64,000 nt of DNA. Origin: Methanomicrobiales archaeon HGW-Methanomicrobiales-2. GTDB taxonomy: Archaea; Halobacteriota; Methanomicrobia; Methanomicrobiales; Methanoculleaceae. Below the pieces are notes generated by a model. It worked only from the letters and a program-made list of their open reading frames with translations. It did not search any database and had not been told where the DNA came from. Of the stretch, positions 31,720 through 39,469 are shown piece by piece; position 1 is the first letter of the stretch; every line of letters starts with the position of its first letter. The stretch lies in assembly GCA_002839645.1 (NCBI GenBank), contig PGYL01000003.1:1-64000 (forward strand), read 5' to 3'. A program made the translations under genes and the position numbers.

Positions 31720-32366
31720 AGATCGGCATCGTCGGCGGGACCGGTGACATCGGAGAGGGGATGGCGCTCCGGCTCTCGTCGAAGTACGATGTGATCGTGG
31801 GGTCGCGTGAAGAGACAAAGGCGCTCGCAACCTGTGAGACCTGCCGGGAGACCCTGCAGGAGCGGGACCTCGCATGCAGCCTGCTCGGTGTCTCCAACCA
31901 GCACGCGGTCGATGAGGCAGATATCGTCGTCCTTGCGATACCCTTCAAGCACGTGGCTCCCACCTTAAAGACCCTGACCGGGTTTGAGGGCAAGATCGTC
32001 GTCAGCCCTGTCAACCCGCTCGAGCGGGCGACCTACTTCTACTTCGCCCCTCCGCCGGAGGGGTCGGCGGCGATGATGATCAAGGGGATGCTCCCCGAAA
32101 GCGCGACCGTCTGTGCCGCGTTCAACAACATTGCCGCAAACAGGTGGCAGGTGCTCGACGAGGAGCTTGACTACTCCGTCGCCGTCTGTTGCGATGATGA
32201 CAGTGCGAAGCAACAGGTCATGGAGATCGTCAACAACGTATCAAGCCTCCGTGCCTACGACGCGGGACCGCTTGCGGCCGCATCCATGGTCGAGAGCATC
32301 ACACCCCTCCTCCTCAACATCGCCCGGTTCAACAAGATGAAGGACGTCGGCGTGAAATTCGTATAA
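31716..32366 (+). CDS. npdG: F420H2:NADP+ oxidoreductase
   Basis: A 216-residue enzyme that transfers hydride between coenzyme F420 and NADP. It has a Rossmann N-terminus MKIGIVGGTGDIGEGMALRL, the second-strand NADP phosphate-binding GSREE, and AFNNIAANRWQVL in the F420-binding region. Start GTG 31716 overlaps the thioredoxin stop. The product supplies NADPH for biosynthesis and perhaps for the thioredoxin system; the link to thioredoxin is inferred from coupling. Confidence 0.93.
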   Translation: MKIGIVGGTGDIGEGMALRLSSKYDVIVGSREETKALATCETCRETLQERDLACSLLGVSNQHAVDEADIVVLAIPFKHVAPTLKTLTGFEGKIVVSPVNPLERATYFYFAPPPEGSAAMMIKGMLPESATVCAAFNNIAANRWQVLDEELDYSVAVCCDDDSAKQQVMEIVNNVSSLRAYDAGPLAAASMVESITPLLLNIARFNKMKDVGVKFV

Positions 32367-32367
32367 T

Positions 32368-32380
32368 TTTCTTTTTTTTG
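32368..32380 (+). terminator. Oligo-T terminator after npdG
   Basis: A TTTTC run followed by eight T lies one base after the npdG stop. This is the usual archaeal intrinsic terminator. Confidence 0.65.
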
Positions 32381-32456
32381 CCCGGGCGGGGGCGGAGAAC
32401 CGGACTTCCGTGAGTTCTGGTTAGATCTCGGAAGTTGAGCCTATCGCATCCCCTGG

Positions 32457-32627
32457 CACGGCTTTCCAGTGGATATCGCGATTGGGGGTGGGGCCGACGG
32501 GGAGGGGGCTCGCCCCCCTCCCCTGTCATTAGATGATGCCTGTAACCCCCACCCCACCCGGCCTTCGGCCTCCTCCCCCGCCCCTGAGGGCGGGGGCAGT
32601 GCGTGGCGATACCCATGGAAAGCCGTG
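32457..32627. repeat. Palindromic intergenic element, copy 1
   Basis: A 171-bp element in the 436-base gap between npdG and the aldolase. A 12-bp outer stem (CACGGCTTTCCA 32457-32468 with TGGAAAGCCGTG 32616-32627) encloses a G/C-rich hairpin of the GGGAGGGGG type and a second hairpin CCCCCGCCCC-TGA-GGGCGGGGG. It shares its interior with copies at 48164 and 53813, but its outer stem sequence differs from theirs. The rest of 32381-32802 shows nothing. Confidence 0.85.
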
Positions 32628-32802
32628 TGCCGGAGCGCGAGAAATAGACAAAGGTGCGAAGTGGAGGAAACCGAGTAGATGTTCAAACTCCTGTCTTTCC
32701 GACAGTCGCAGACCTCCCACCTTCACCGACACCCCTCATGCCCCCGGGGCATGCACATATCCGGGGATACGCCAAAGCATTCTGTACGAAAGGGTGTAGT
32801 GA

Positions 32803-33345
32803 ATGCTGGATCAGGAATTTGAGCGGATAGGAAAGCGGCTCTTCCTCGAAGGGCTGGTCGGAGCGAATTTCGGAAACATGAGCCTGCGCACCGAGGGCGG
32901 GTTTCACATCACCCGGACCGGCGCATATCTCGACGCGGGGGAGATGCCGGTCTTTGTGCCGGAGACGGGCGATGCCCCGCGCGAAGCATCAAGCGAGTAC
33001 CGGGTCCACCGGGCGGTCTACCGGGAGACGCTCCATTGTGCGATCGTCCACGCCCACCCGGTCCACGCCGTCGCCGCCTCGCTCGACGCCGACCTCCTCC
33101 GGCCGGCCGACAGCGAAGGGGGGATGCTCTGCCCGGAGATCCCGGTAGTTGCAGGAAACCCCGGGACCGACGAGATCGCAGAGAACGTTGCCGGGGCCCT
33201 CCGGGGGGGGCATATCGTCATCGTCCGGGGACACGGGACGTTTGCCGCCGGAAAAACGATGGATGAGGCGTATATCTACACCTCGATCGCCGAGTACGCC
33301 TGCAAGATCCTCTTCCTATCGGGGCGACTTCGGAGGGGTCTGTAA
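32803..33345 (+). CDS. Class II aldolase/epimerase-family protein (L-fuculose-phosphate aldolase-like)
   Basis: A 180-residue metal-dependent aldolase. It has the N-terminal GLVGANFGNMSLRTEGGFHI, the zinc-binding HAHPVHAV pair, and the third His in VRGHGTFAAGKTMDEAY. In methanogens relatives have been linked to lactaldehyde formation for coenzyme F420; the substrate here is not certain. The GTG (32800) or ATG (32803) start is near a weak GTGTAGTG; ATG is chosen. The 3' end overlaps the convergent glycosyltransferase gene by 30 bases. Confidence 0.85.
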   Translation: MLDQEFERIGKRLFLEGLVGANFGNMSLRTEGGFHITRTGAYLDAGEMPVFVPETGDAPREASSEYRVHRAVYRETLHCAIVHAHPVHAVAASLDADLLRPADSEGGMLCPEIPVVAGNPGTDEIAENVAGALRGGHIVIVRGHGTFAAGKTMDEAYIYTSIAEYACKILFLSGRLRRGL

Positions 33346-34242
33346 CTGCTCGATCTGGCGGGTGGTCTCGCGGTGGAATCCAAGCAGCATGTCGCTGATC
33401 ACCCCGAACATGAAGATCTGAAAGCCTATCGTTATCAGGAGGACTGTGAGGATGGTGAGCGGCAGGTGCTCGATGTTCCTGAGCCATTCAAGAATGACAT
33501 AGAGGCCGATGACCCCACCGGCAAGCGATATGAAGAGGCCGATGATCCCGAAGTAAAAGATCGGGTTGTTCATCTTCGCGAGCCGATATATGGTCGAAAA
33601 TATCCTGAAGCCATCCTGGAGGGGGTTTAGTTTGGTGATGGTGCCGGGCCTCGCCAGATACCGGACCGGGACGACCGTGACCCGTTGTCCGTTCCTCACC
33701 GCCTCGACCGCCATCTCCGTCTCGATCTCGAACCCCGCCTCTTTGAGGGTCATCTGCCGGACCGAGCGAAGGGTAAAGGCACGGTAGCCGGAGAGGATGT
33801 CGCTGAGGTCTTTTCCGTGCGCTATTCGAAACATCACGTTGAGGAGCTGGTTGCCAAGGAGGTTTAGGCGGGTGAACGCCCCCGGCTCAGGGTTCGCGAG
33901 GCGGTCGCCGATGACGTGGTCGAACCCCCGGCCGAGGGGTTCAAGCATCTTCTCCGCGTCAGCCGGCGAGTAGGTGCCGTCGCCATCGAGCATGAGAACG
34001 TAAGGCTCATCGATAAATTCTACGGCCTCGATGATAGCGTTGCCCTTTCCCTTTCCCGCCTGCGTCCGGACAACCGCCCCTGCGGATCGCGCGATATCGG
34101 GTGTTTTGTCGGTGCTGTTCCCGTCCATGATCAGGATATGGAGAAAACCGCGCTGCCTGAACCCCTCGATCAACTCACCGATCGTCGGGGCCTCGTTTAA
34201 CGTGGGGATGAAGATGCATACCTCATCTCGCTCGACGCTCAT
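33316..34242 (-). CDS. Membrane glycosyltransferase family 2 (dolichyl-phosphate sugar synthase-like)
   Basis: A 308-residue GT2 enzyme. A cytosolic catalytic domain (FIPTLNEAPTIGELIEGFRQ, then LDGDGTYSPADAEKM with the DxD metal site) is followed by two C-terminal hydrophobic segments (IFYFGIIGLFISLAGGVIGL and LPLTILTVLLITIGFQIFM). This resembles DPM1/AglD-type enzymes that charge polyprenyl phosphate for N-glycosylation. The donor sugar is unknown. No other glycosylation gene is nearby. ATG 34242. Confidence 0.85.
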   Translation of the reverse strand: MSVERDEVCIFIPTLNEAPTIGELIEGFRQRGFLHILIMDGNSTDKTPDIARSAGAVVRTQAGKGKGNAIIEAVEFIDEPYVLMLDGDGTYSPADAEKMLEPLGRGFDHVIGDRLANPEPGAFTRLNLLGNQLLNVMFRIAHGKDLSDILSGYRAFTLRSVRQMTLKEAGFEIETEMAVEAVRNGQRVTVVPVRYLARPGTITKLNPLQDGFRIFSTIYRLAKMNNPIFYFGIIGLFISLAGGVIGLYVILEWLRNIEHLPLTILTVLLITIGFQIFMFGVISDMLLGFHRETTRQIEQLQTPPKSPR

Positions 34243-34281
34243 CGGTGTACTATATCCAATTTAGTATCATAAGGGCTTCGC

Positions 34282-34860
34282 ATGCACGTAGCCAAATCGG
34301 GGCTCCGCGCCCTCGGTATCGCCGAGAGTTATTCGGGGCGGGAGCAATCCACCCTTGCCGGCGTCGTCATGCGTAAGGATCTCTTAATCGACGGGGTAGC
34401 CTTCGCCCGGGTGACTGTCGGGGGGTGTGATGCAACCGATGCAGTCATCCGGGTCTTCACCGATCTCGCCCGCCGGGACATCAACCTCCTGATGCTCAGC
34501 GGGAGCATCATCGCCTGGTACAATATCATCGACCCGGTGGCGGTGCAGGACGCGACCGGTCTTCCCGTCATCGTCATCACCTACGAGGAGTCGGAGGGGC
34601 TCGAGGAGGATATCCGCCGTCACTTCCCAGAGGACCCCGGCAGGCTCGCGGCATACCAGCGGCTCGGCGACCGGATCCCGGTTTTGCTGCATTCCGGATA
34701 CACATTGTTCATCCGCCCCTACGGCCTCTCTCCCGGCGACGCAGCACGGCTCTGCAACGACTTCACCCGTGAAGGAAGGGTGCCCGAGCCGGTCAGGGTG
34801 GCGCGGCTCATCGCCCGGGGCGTTGTGAGGTCGTCAGCCCCTGACGACCATGACCGTTGA
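34282..34860 (+). CDS. DUF99 family protein
   Basis: A 192-residue protein of DUF99 (UPF0215), conserved in archaea and related to endonuclease V-like folds. Conserved are KSGLRALGIAESYSGREQST, LAGVVMRKDLLIDGVAF and the mid-section LLMLSGSIIAWYNIIDP. Nuclease activity is not demonstrated for the family, and I do not see a complete catalytic set to claim it. Start ATG 34282. It converges on the universal stress gene and overlaps it by 27 bases. Confidence 0.85.
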   Translation: MHVAKSGLRALGIAESYSGREQSTLAGVVMRKDLLIDGVAFARVTVGGCDATDAVIRVFTDLARRDINLLMLSGSIIAWYNIIDPVAVQDATGLPVIVITYEESEGLEEDIRRHFPEDPGRLAAYQRLGDRIPVLLHSGYTLFIRPYGLSPGDAARLCNDFTREGRVPEPVRVARLIARGVVRSSAPDDHDR

Positions 34861-35280
34861 CGTCGCGTGATCGACGACGTAGGAACTGACGCTCCCGAGG
34901 AAGAACCGGTCGATCCGGCCCCTCCCATGCGACCCGACCACGGTCAGGTCGGCGCCGAGTTCCTGTGCGAGCGCAGTGATCTCCGCTCCCGGGTGCCCCC
35001 ACCGCTTGTAGATGGTCATCCGGACACCGGCAGCGGCAGCCTTCCGTTCCGCGTCGGCGAGGATCTCGTTCGCCTCCAAGTCGAGCGAGTCGAGGAGCAC
35101 CTGCTGGGTGAGGTCCGGCGGTTCGAGCTCGCTGAGGAGCAGCGTGGGATACGTGCCGGTCTGGACGACGTGCACGGCGTGCACGGGGGCCTGCATGGCG
35201 CGGGCGATATCCAGGGCCTCTTCGAGCGCCCGGTGACCTATCTCCGATCCGTCGACTGCCACGAGTATCGATCTGAACAT
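34834..35280 (-). CDS. Universal stress protein (UspA family)
   Basis: A 148-residue single Usp domain with the start FRSILVAVDGSEIGHRALEE and the ATP-binding C-terminal motif VVGSHGRGRIDRFFLGSVSS (G-2x-G-9x-G-S). It is an ATP-binding stress protein of unknown specific role. ATG 35280 was chosen because the domain begins there; an upstream ATG at 35313 adds 11 unlikely residues. Confidence 0.93.
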   Translation of the reverse strand: MFRSILVAVDGSEIGHRALEEALDIARAMQAPVHAVHVVQTGTYPTLLLSELEPPDLTQQVLLDSLDLEANEILADAERKAAAAGVRMTIYKRWGHPGAEITALAQELGADLTVVGSHGRGRIDRFFLGSVSSYVVDHATSTVMVVRG

Positions 35281-35334
35281 ACAGTCTCTAGAAGCGTCCC
35301 GATACAAAAACATGGTCTTTGGTGCCGGCCGGCC

Positions 35335-35910
35335 TCATGCCCTCACCGTATGCTTCGAGATCACCATCCCGGTGCGTTTGTCCAGAATCTCCATGGTGAC
35401 CTGTGCTCCCGGGTAGAGGGTGTTATCGGTGAGATCCAGCACCATCGCCTCGCCAGGGTTCCAGTAGGGGCTGCGGCAGCCCTCGCCACCGAGAGTCTTC
35501 ACCCCGTAGTGGTGCGACGGGATGAGGAGGTAACCGTTCAGGGTATACACGATGCAGGCTTTCTGGCCGTTTACGTAGAAGACCGCTTTCAGGGCATCGT
35601 TCTCGTACACAGTACTGCCGTTGTTCTTGAGGGTGACCCTGCTTGCACAGGTAAGCAGCCCTGTCGCCTGACTGGTGTGGGTAATCCCGGTCATGACGAT
35701 CGGGGGCTGCGCGGGCTCGTCCCACGACCAGGGAGGGAGCATCGCAAGCAGCATCAGCAGGACGAGAGCGGCGAGGATGATGGTGACGGCGACCATCACG
35801 AAGACGCCGTGCGTATCCGAGAGAGCGCCCTCGCCCCTGGTGGGGGGTGGCGGTGAGCCGGAGGGGTGCGGCGCCCTCCGCGCGGTACCGGGCGGCCGGG
35901 CCCTACTCAT
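35335..35910 (-). CDS. Type IV pilin-like membrane-anchored protein
   Basis: A 191-residue protein with one N-terminal hydrophobic helix (HGVFVMVAVTIILAALVLLM) preceded by a basic, Pro-rich segment (ARRAPHPSGSPPPPTRGEGA), and an extracellular beta-rich domain. This is the archaeal class III signal/pilin layout, in which cleavage would occur just before the hydrophobic helix. The Pro-rich stretch before it is unusually long for a pilin. ATG 35910 overlaps the end of the upstream gene; an ATG at 35922 is also possible. Confidence 0.65.
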   Translation of the reverse strand: MSRARPPGTARRAPHPSGSPPPPTRGEGALSDTHGVFVMVAVTIILAALVLLMLLAMLPPWSWDEPAQPPIVMTGITHTSQATGLLTCASRVTLKNNGSTVYENDALKAVFYVNGQKACIVYTLNGYLLIPSHHYGVKTLGGEGCRSPYWNPGEAMVLDLTDNTLYPGAQVTMEILDKRTGMVISKHTVRA

Positions 35911-36184
35911 ACGGTATCCCATACGCCTGAGCCAGGTTCCGGTAACGCCCGTAATTGTACGGATCCAGTTCTCTACCCATGCTCCGGATCCTGTGTCCGG
36001 CCTCCAAATATTCGGCAGTAACCCGGGGTGATTCAGGTCCTGATGCATCCAGCGTCCCGGTTACCAGTGTTCCTGCGGACGAAGAGATCTGCCCACCCCG
36101 GATGACGGCTATGCCGATGAGAGCAAGGATGACGAACTCCCTGCCGACAGGGTTCCTGCGCGGACGGTTACGATCGCCGGACAT
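35903..36184 (-). CDS. Small membrane protein coupled to the pilin-like gene
   Basis: A 93-residue protein with a basic N-terminus (MSGDRNRPRRNPVGREF), a hydrophobic segment VILALIGIAVIRGG, and a polar, Tyr-rich tail ending YGRYRNLAQAYGIPYE. Its stop overlaps the start of the pilin-like gene, so the two are probably made together. The short hydrophobic segment could be a second pilin-type signal. No family is recognised. The gap 36185-36435 shows only a weak T-rich stretch. Confidence 0.55.
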   Translation of the reverse strand: MSGDRNRPRRNPVGREFVILALIGIAVIRGGQISSSAGTLVTGTLDASGPESPRVTAEYLEAGHRIRSMGRELDPYNYGRYRNLAQAYGIPYE

Positions 36185-36435
36185 ACATTGAGAGATTTAT
36201 TACCTGAGACATAAAGATTTTCAAAATAATCCGCTGTCTGCGGAGGAAAATGGGAAATATTATTCGAGAGGATCGGCAGTCAGGTTTTATGGCCCGGCAG
36301 TCTGCGAGAGGTTCCCCGAGCTCCGTAGCAGCGAGCACGGATACCCCTCCGGCACCCGTCGCCGGCTCAATGCACCGGGTGCCCCCACCAGGGGGAGAGG
36401 GTAAACCTTCTTCTTCTTTAAGCCAAGGGGGGATC

Positions 36436-37377
36436 ATGGCTGAAGCAGAACAGAACCAGCTGCCAGGATACGTACGCCTATCCCGGAGCGGCGAACTGGA
36501 GGAGCGGGCGCGGCGGGCTTACGAGATGCTCCGCGACTGCGTCGTCTGCCCCCAGGAGTGCCGCGTGAACCGTGTCGAGGACGAACTTGGGTTCTGCCGG
36601 ACCGGCCTCCTGCCGAGAGTCTCCAGTTACAGCCCGCACTTCGGCGAAGAGCCCCCGCTGGTGGGGAGGAACGGGTCGGGGACGATATTCTTCTCCGGCT
36701 GCAACATGCGATGCGAGTTCTGCCAGAACTACGAAGTCAGCCAGTGCGGGGTCGGCGGCGCGGTCCCGTGCGAAGACCTCGCCGCGATCATGCTTCCCCT
36801 GCAGGACCGCCGATGCCACAACATCAACTTCGTCTCCCCCTCGCATGTCGTCCCCCAGATACTCCGTGCGGTCGCCCTCGCCGCCCCCCAGGGCCTCAGC
36901 CTCCCGCTGGTCTACAACAGCGGGGGCTACGACTCCGTGGATACCCTGCGGCTCCTCGACGGCGTCATCGACATCTACATGCCGGACGCGAAGTACGGGC
37001 AAGACGACGTGGCGTGGGAACTCTCGCACGCGAAAGGCTACGTCGAGCATATGCAGGCCGCGCTCAAGGAGATGCACCGGCAGGTCGGAGACCTGGTCGT
37101 CGGCGCCGACGGTGTAGCCGTGCGGGGGATGATCATCAGGCACCTGGTGCTCCCCGGCAACCTTGCTAACACCGAGATCGTGATGAAGTTCATCGCCGAC
37201 GAGATCTCGCGGGACTCCTACGTGAACGTCATGGCCCAGTACCACCCGGCATGGCAGGCGGCGGAGGGAGGAAGGAGCCCGGTGCTTGCGGCGCTGCAGC
37301 GCCCGATCACGGCGCGGGAGTACCGGTATGCCATCGATTGCGCAAAGGAAAACGGCCTCTCACGGGGATTTCCGTGA
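36436..37377 (+). CDS. Radical SAM protein, pyruvate-formate-lyase-activase-like (PflX/COG1313 type)
   Basis: A 313-residue radical SAM protein. The cluster motif is CNMRCEFC near residue 90, preceded by a Cys-rich CVVCPQECRVNRVEDELGFC region that probably binds another cluster. Other typical segments are NINFVSPSHVVPQILRAVAL, YNSGGYDS, and DIYMPDAKYG. It activates an unknown partner, or acts alone. ATG 36436 has GGGGGGATC directly upstream. Its stop is followed, in the same frame, by the PP2C gene 54 bases later. Confidence 0.85.
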   Translation: MAEAEQNQLPGYVRLSRSGELEERARRAYEMLRDCVVCPQECRVNRVEDELGFCRTGLLPRVSSYSPHFGEEPPLVGRNGSGTIFFSGCNMRCEFCQNYEVSQCGVGGAVPCEDLAAIMLPLQDRRCHNINFVSPSHVVPQILRAVALAAPQGLSLPLVYNSGGYDSVDTLRLLDGVIDIYMPDAKYGQDDVAWELSHAKGYVEHMQAALKEMHRQVGDLVVGADGVAVRGMIIRHLVLPGNLANTEIVMKFIADEISRDSYVNVMAQYHPAWQAAEGGRSPVLAALQRPITAREYRYAIDCAKENGLSRGFP

Positions 37378-37431
37378 GAGACGGGTGGTGCCGCCACCAA
37401 AAGAATATTCGTTCGAGCAGCCCAGGATCGT

Positions 37432-38160
37432 GTGGTGCAGGGCAGGGGAGAGTCCGGGACCCGTTACGCGGCGATGAGCGATATCGGGGGCAGGGAACAG
37501 AATGAGGACGCTTACTTTGCCGGCCGGATGGACGGGTATCACGTCTTCGCCGTCGCGGACGGGCTGGGGGGGCATGCCAGCGGGGAGGTTGCGAGCAGGA
37601 TGGCGGTTGAGATCCTCACGGAGGCTGCCCGCGAAGGTCTGCCGGAGACCTCGCCCGCCGCAGTCCTCGAGCGCGCGTTCCAGCGCATAAACGCCGCAGT
37701 GTACTCTTATAACCAGGAGAGGAACCTGAACGCCGGAACAACGCTCTCGGCGGCGATCGTCAGCGGCTCCGGCAGGTGCTGGATAGGCACGGTAGGCGAC
37801 TGCAGGACCCACATCATCACGTCGTCGTCCGTCTGGCATACGCGCGACCAGAGTTACGTCCAGGATCTCGTGGACGCAGGGGTTCTCTCCCCTGCGGAGG
37901 CGATGCTCCACCCGAAAAAGAATATCCTGACCCAGGCGCTCGGCCTCGCGGCCCGGGTGCAGGTCGACCTCGATCGCGCGGAACTCGCAGGGGCGGTTCT
38001 CGTCATCAGTTCGGACGGGCTCCACGACTACGTCCCGGCGAGGACCATCCAGGAGATCGTGCTCGCCGGCGATCCCGACACGGCATGCCGGAGACTGATC
38101 GGTGCCGCCAGGGGCGCGGCAAGCACCGATAACACCACGGTGATCGTCGCGCGGTTCTAA
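37432..38160 (+). CDS. PP2C-family serine/threonine protein phosphatase
   Basis: A 242-residue metal-dependent phosphatase with all PP2C motifs: SDIGGREQNEDAYF, VADGLGGHASGEVASRMAVE, a VGDCRTHI strand, ISSDGLHDYV and the last Asp in STDNTTVIVARF. It removes phosphate from Ser/Thr. Start GTG 37432 is chosen because the residues before ATG 37474 (GTRYAAM) belong to the domain. No kinase is visible nearby. The radical SAM gene is immediately upstream on the same strand. Confidence 0.93.
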   Translation: MVQGRGESGTRYAAMSDIGGREQNEDAYFAGRMDGYHVFAVADGLGGHASGEVASRMAVEILTEAAREGLPETSPAAVLERAFQRINAAVYSYNQERNLNAGTTLSAAIVSGSGRCWIGTVGDCRTHIITSSSVWHTRDQSYVQDLVDAGVLSPAEAMLHPKKNILTQALGLAARVQVDLDRAELAGAVLVISSDGLHDYVPARTIQEIVLAGDPDTACRRLIGAARGAASTDNTTVIVARF

Positions 38161-38187
38161 ACCCCGTCCCGCTCGCACCTCTGGTGC

Positions 38188-38697
38188 TTAAACTCCGACT
38201 CCGTTCCTGCGGAGCGCCGCAACGATTGCAGCACGGACGCCGTCGGCCGCCTCGTCTCCGAGAGCCGCACGCAGCAGTCCGATCGCCTCTTCGCCGCCGA
38301 TCTTACCGAGGGATGAGGCAGCACTCCGCCGCACGAACTCGTTCTCGTCGCGCTGCATGACCCCAAGAAGTGTAACCGCGCGCGGGTCGCCGAGCAGCCC
38401 GAGCCCCTTCGCCGCCATATAGCGGACATGGTCCTTCCCGTCGTCGAGGGCAGCGGTGAGAGGCGCATACGCTTCACCGTCGCCAATCAATCCAAGGACC
38501 TCCGCCGCACGGTAGCGCACCTTCCAGTCGCTGTTCTGCAGCAGGGCTATGCAGGCGGATATGGCCGATCGTCCGGCCGCCGCGAGCTCGCCCGCTGCCT
38601 CCGCCCGCACCGCCTTATCCGGATCGGATAATCGGGACAACAGGGTCTGCAGGTCCTGCTCATTCAAACGATCGTCTTCAGTCTTGCTCTGCGTCAT
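38188..38697 (-). CDS. HEAT-repeat (PBS-lyase-like) protein
   Basis: A 169-residue protein of about five short HEAT repeats of roughly 31 residues, such as LSDPDKAVRAEAAGELAAAG, WKVRYRAAEVLGLIGDGEA and VRYMAAKGLGLLGDPRAVTL. It is probably a protein-binding scaffold. It converges on the PP2C gene 27 bases away. The start ATG 38697 is plausible. Confidence 0.85.
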   Translation of the reverse strand: MTQSKTEDDRLNEQDLQTLLSRLSDPDKAVRAEAAGELAAAGRSAISACIALLQNSDWKVRYRAAEVLGLIGDGEAYAPLTAALDDGKDHVRYMAAKGLGLLGDPRAVTLLGVMQRDENEFVRRSAASSLGKIGGEEAIGLLRAALGDEAADGVRAAIVAALRRNGVGV

Positions 38698-38819
38698 CTT
38701 GTGTCACATCCGTAGGGTAAGCCCGGGCTTACATCACACGTTGAGGCGGATTTGTAATAAGTTCTTAGGACCGCCGGGACCCGTTGCAGGCACGGTATCC
38801 CGGCGGGCGCCTTCTGCCG

Positions 38820-38945
38820 TCAGGTCAGAAACCCGGAGGCATATATGACCAGACTTGCAAAAACAAGAAGACCTATCCCGAGGATGAGCGTCCCCAGACT
38901 GTCGAATAGGGGACCGCTCTCAATCCATTTACCTGGAGCGTGCAT
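38820..38945 (-). CDS. 41-residue membrane protein
   Basis: A short ORF (MHAPGKWIESGPLFDSLG, then a TM segment TLILGIGLLVFASLVIYA and SGFLT). A TATA-like run (AAAATATATATACC) lies about 22-35 bases upstream of ATG 38945 on the minus strand, so a leaderless mRNA is likely. This is the main support for a real gene. No family is recognised. The rest of 38698-39160 shows nothing. Confidence 0.55.
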   Translation of the reverse strand: MHAPGKWIESGPLFDSLGTLILGIGLLVFASLVIYASGFLT

Positions 38946-39160
38946 GGCACCGGATACTGCATCAAGGTATATATATTTTATCCAAAGAATAAAAATAAAA
39001 TCTCCCATATAATAGTTTTCATCAAGCCGACTGCTGGACAGGAGCCTTTGAGGATTATCGCCGGACTTACGAGACGTTCCGGCAGATCCCGGGGGGTTCA
39101 GCGCCCGCCGTCATCCCCGGGGAGGATGCGCTCTGCTCGAACAAGTAAAAATGAAAATGA

Positions 39161-39233
39161 CGCCCAGGACGGAATTCGAATCCGTGTCGATGGCGTGACA
39201 GGCCATCATGATAGGCCACTACACTACCTGGGC
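39161..39233 (-). tRNA. tRNA-Asp (GTC)
   Basis: A 73-base cloverleaf: acceptor GCCCAGG/CCTGGGC, anticodon arm ATGGC-CTGTCAC-GCCAT (anticodon GTC), T arm ACGGA-TTCGAAT-TCCGT, discriminator G. Confidence 0.95.
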
Positions 39234-39249
39234 ACTCTTTGTTGAGGGA

Positions 39250-39356
39250 TCCCGCCTCCCGGATTCGAACCGGGGACATCGCGGTAGCCGCGCAGTTCGC
39301 CCGAGAGCGATGACTATACTACAGCCGCGCACTCTACCAGTCTGAGTTAAGGCGGG
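39250..39356 (-). tRNA. tRNA-Tyr (GTA), with a 33-base intron
   Basis: Exons of 38 and 36 bases fold into a cloverleaf with acceptor CCCGCCT/AGGCGGG, anticodon stem CGCGG/CCGCG, anticodon GTA, T arm CCCGG-TTCGAAT-CCGGG and discriminator A. The 33-base intron is at position 37/38. A short helix CUGU/GCGG (with G-U pairs) beside bulges AG^T and CT^A fits a relaxed bulge-helix-bulge. It lies 16 bases upstream of tRNA-Asp in the same direction, suggesting a joint precursor. Confidence 0.92.
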
Positions 39357-39439
39357 TCTCTGCTCTAATAATGTTAGCGGGAGTTGTTATTAAATATTTC
39401 CCCAAATCCTCCCGGCTCCGCACGACCCGGATGTTATTC

Positions 39440-39447
39440 TTTAAATA
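39440..39447 (+). promoter_or_regulatory. TATA box of the isopropylmalate-synthase-family gene
   Basis: TTTAAATA ends about 22 bases before ATG 39470. A start of transcription at or just before this ATG is expected, giving a leaderless mRNA. This argues that 39470 is the true start although the frame is broken soon after it. Confidence 0.6.
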
Positions 39448-39469
39448 CTACCCCGGATAATGGATCGGT

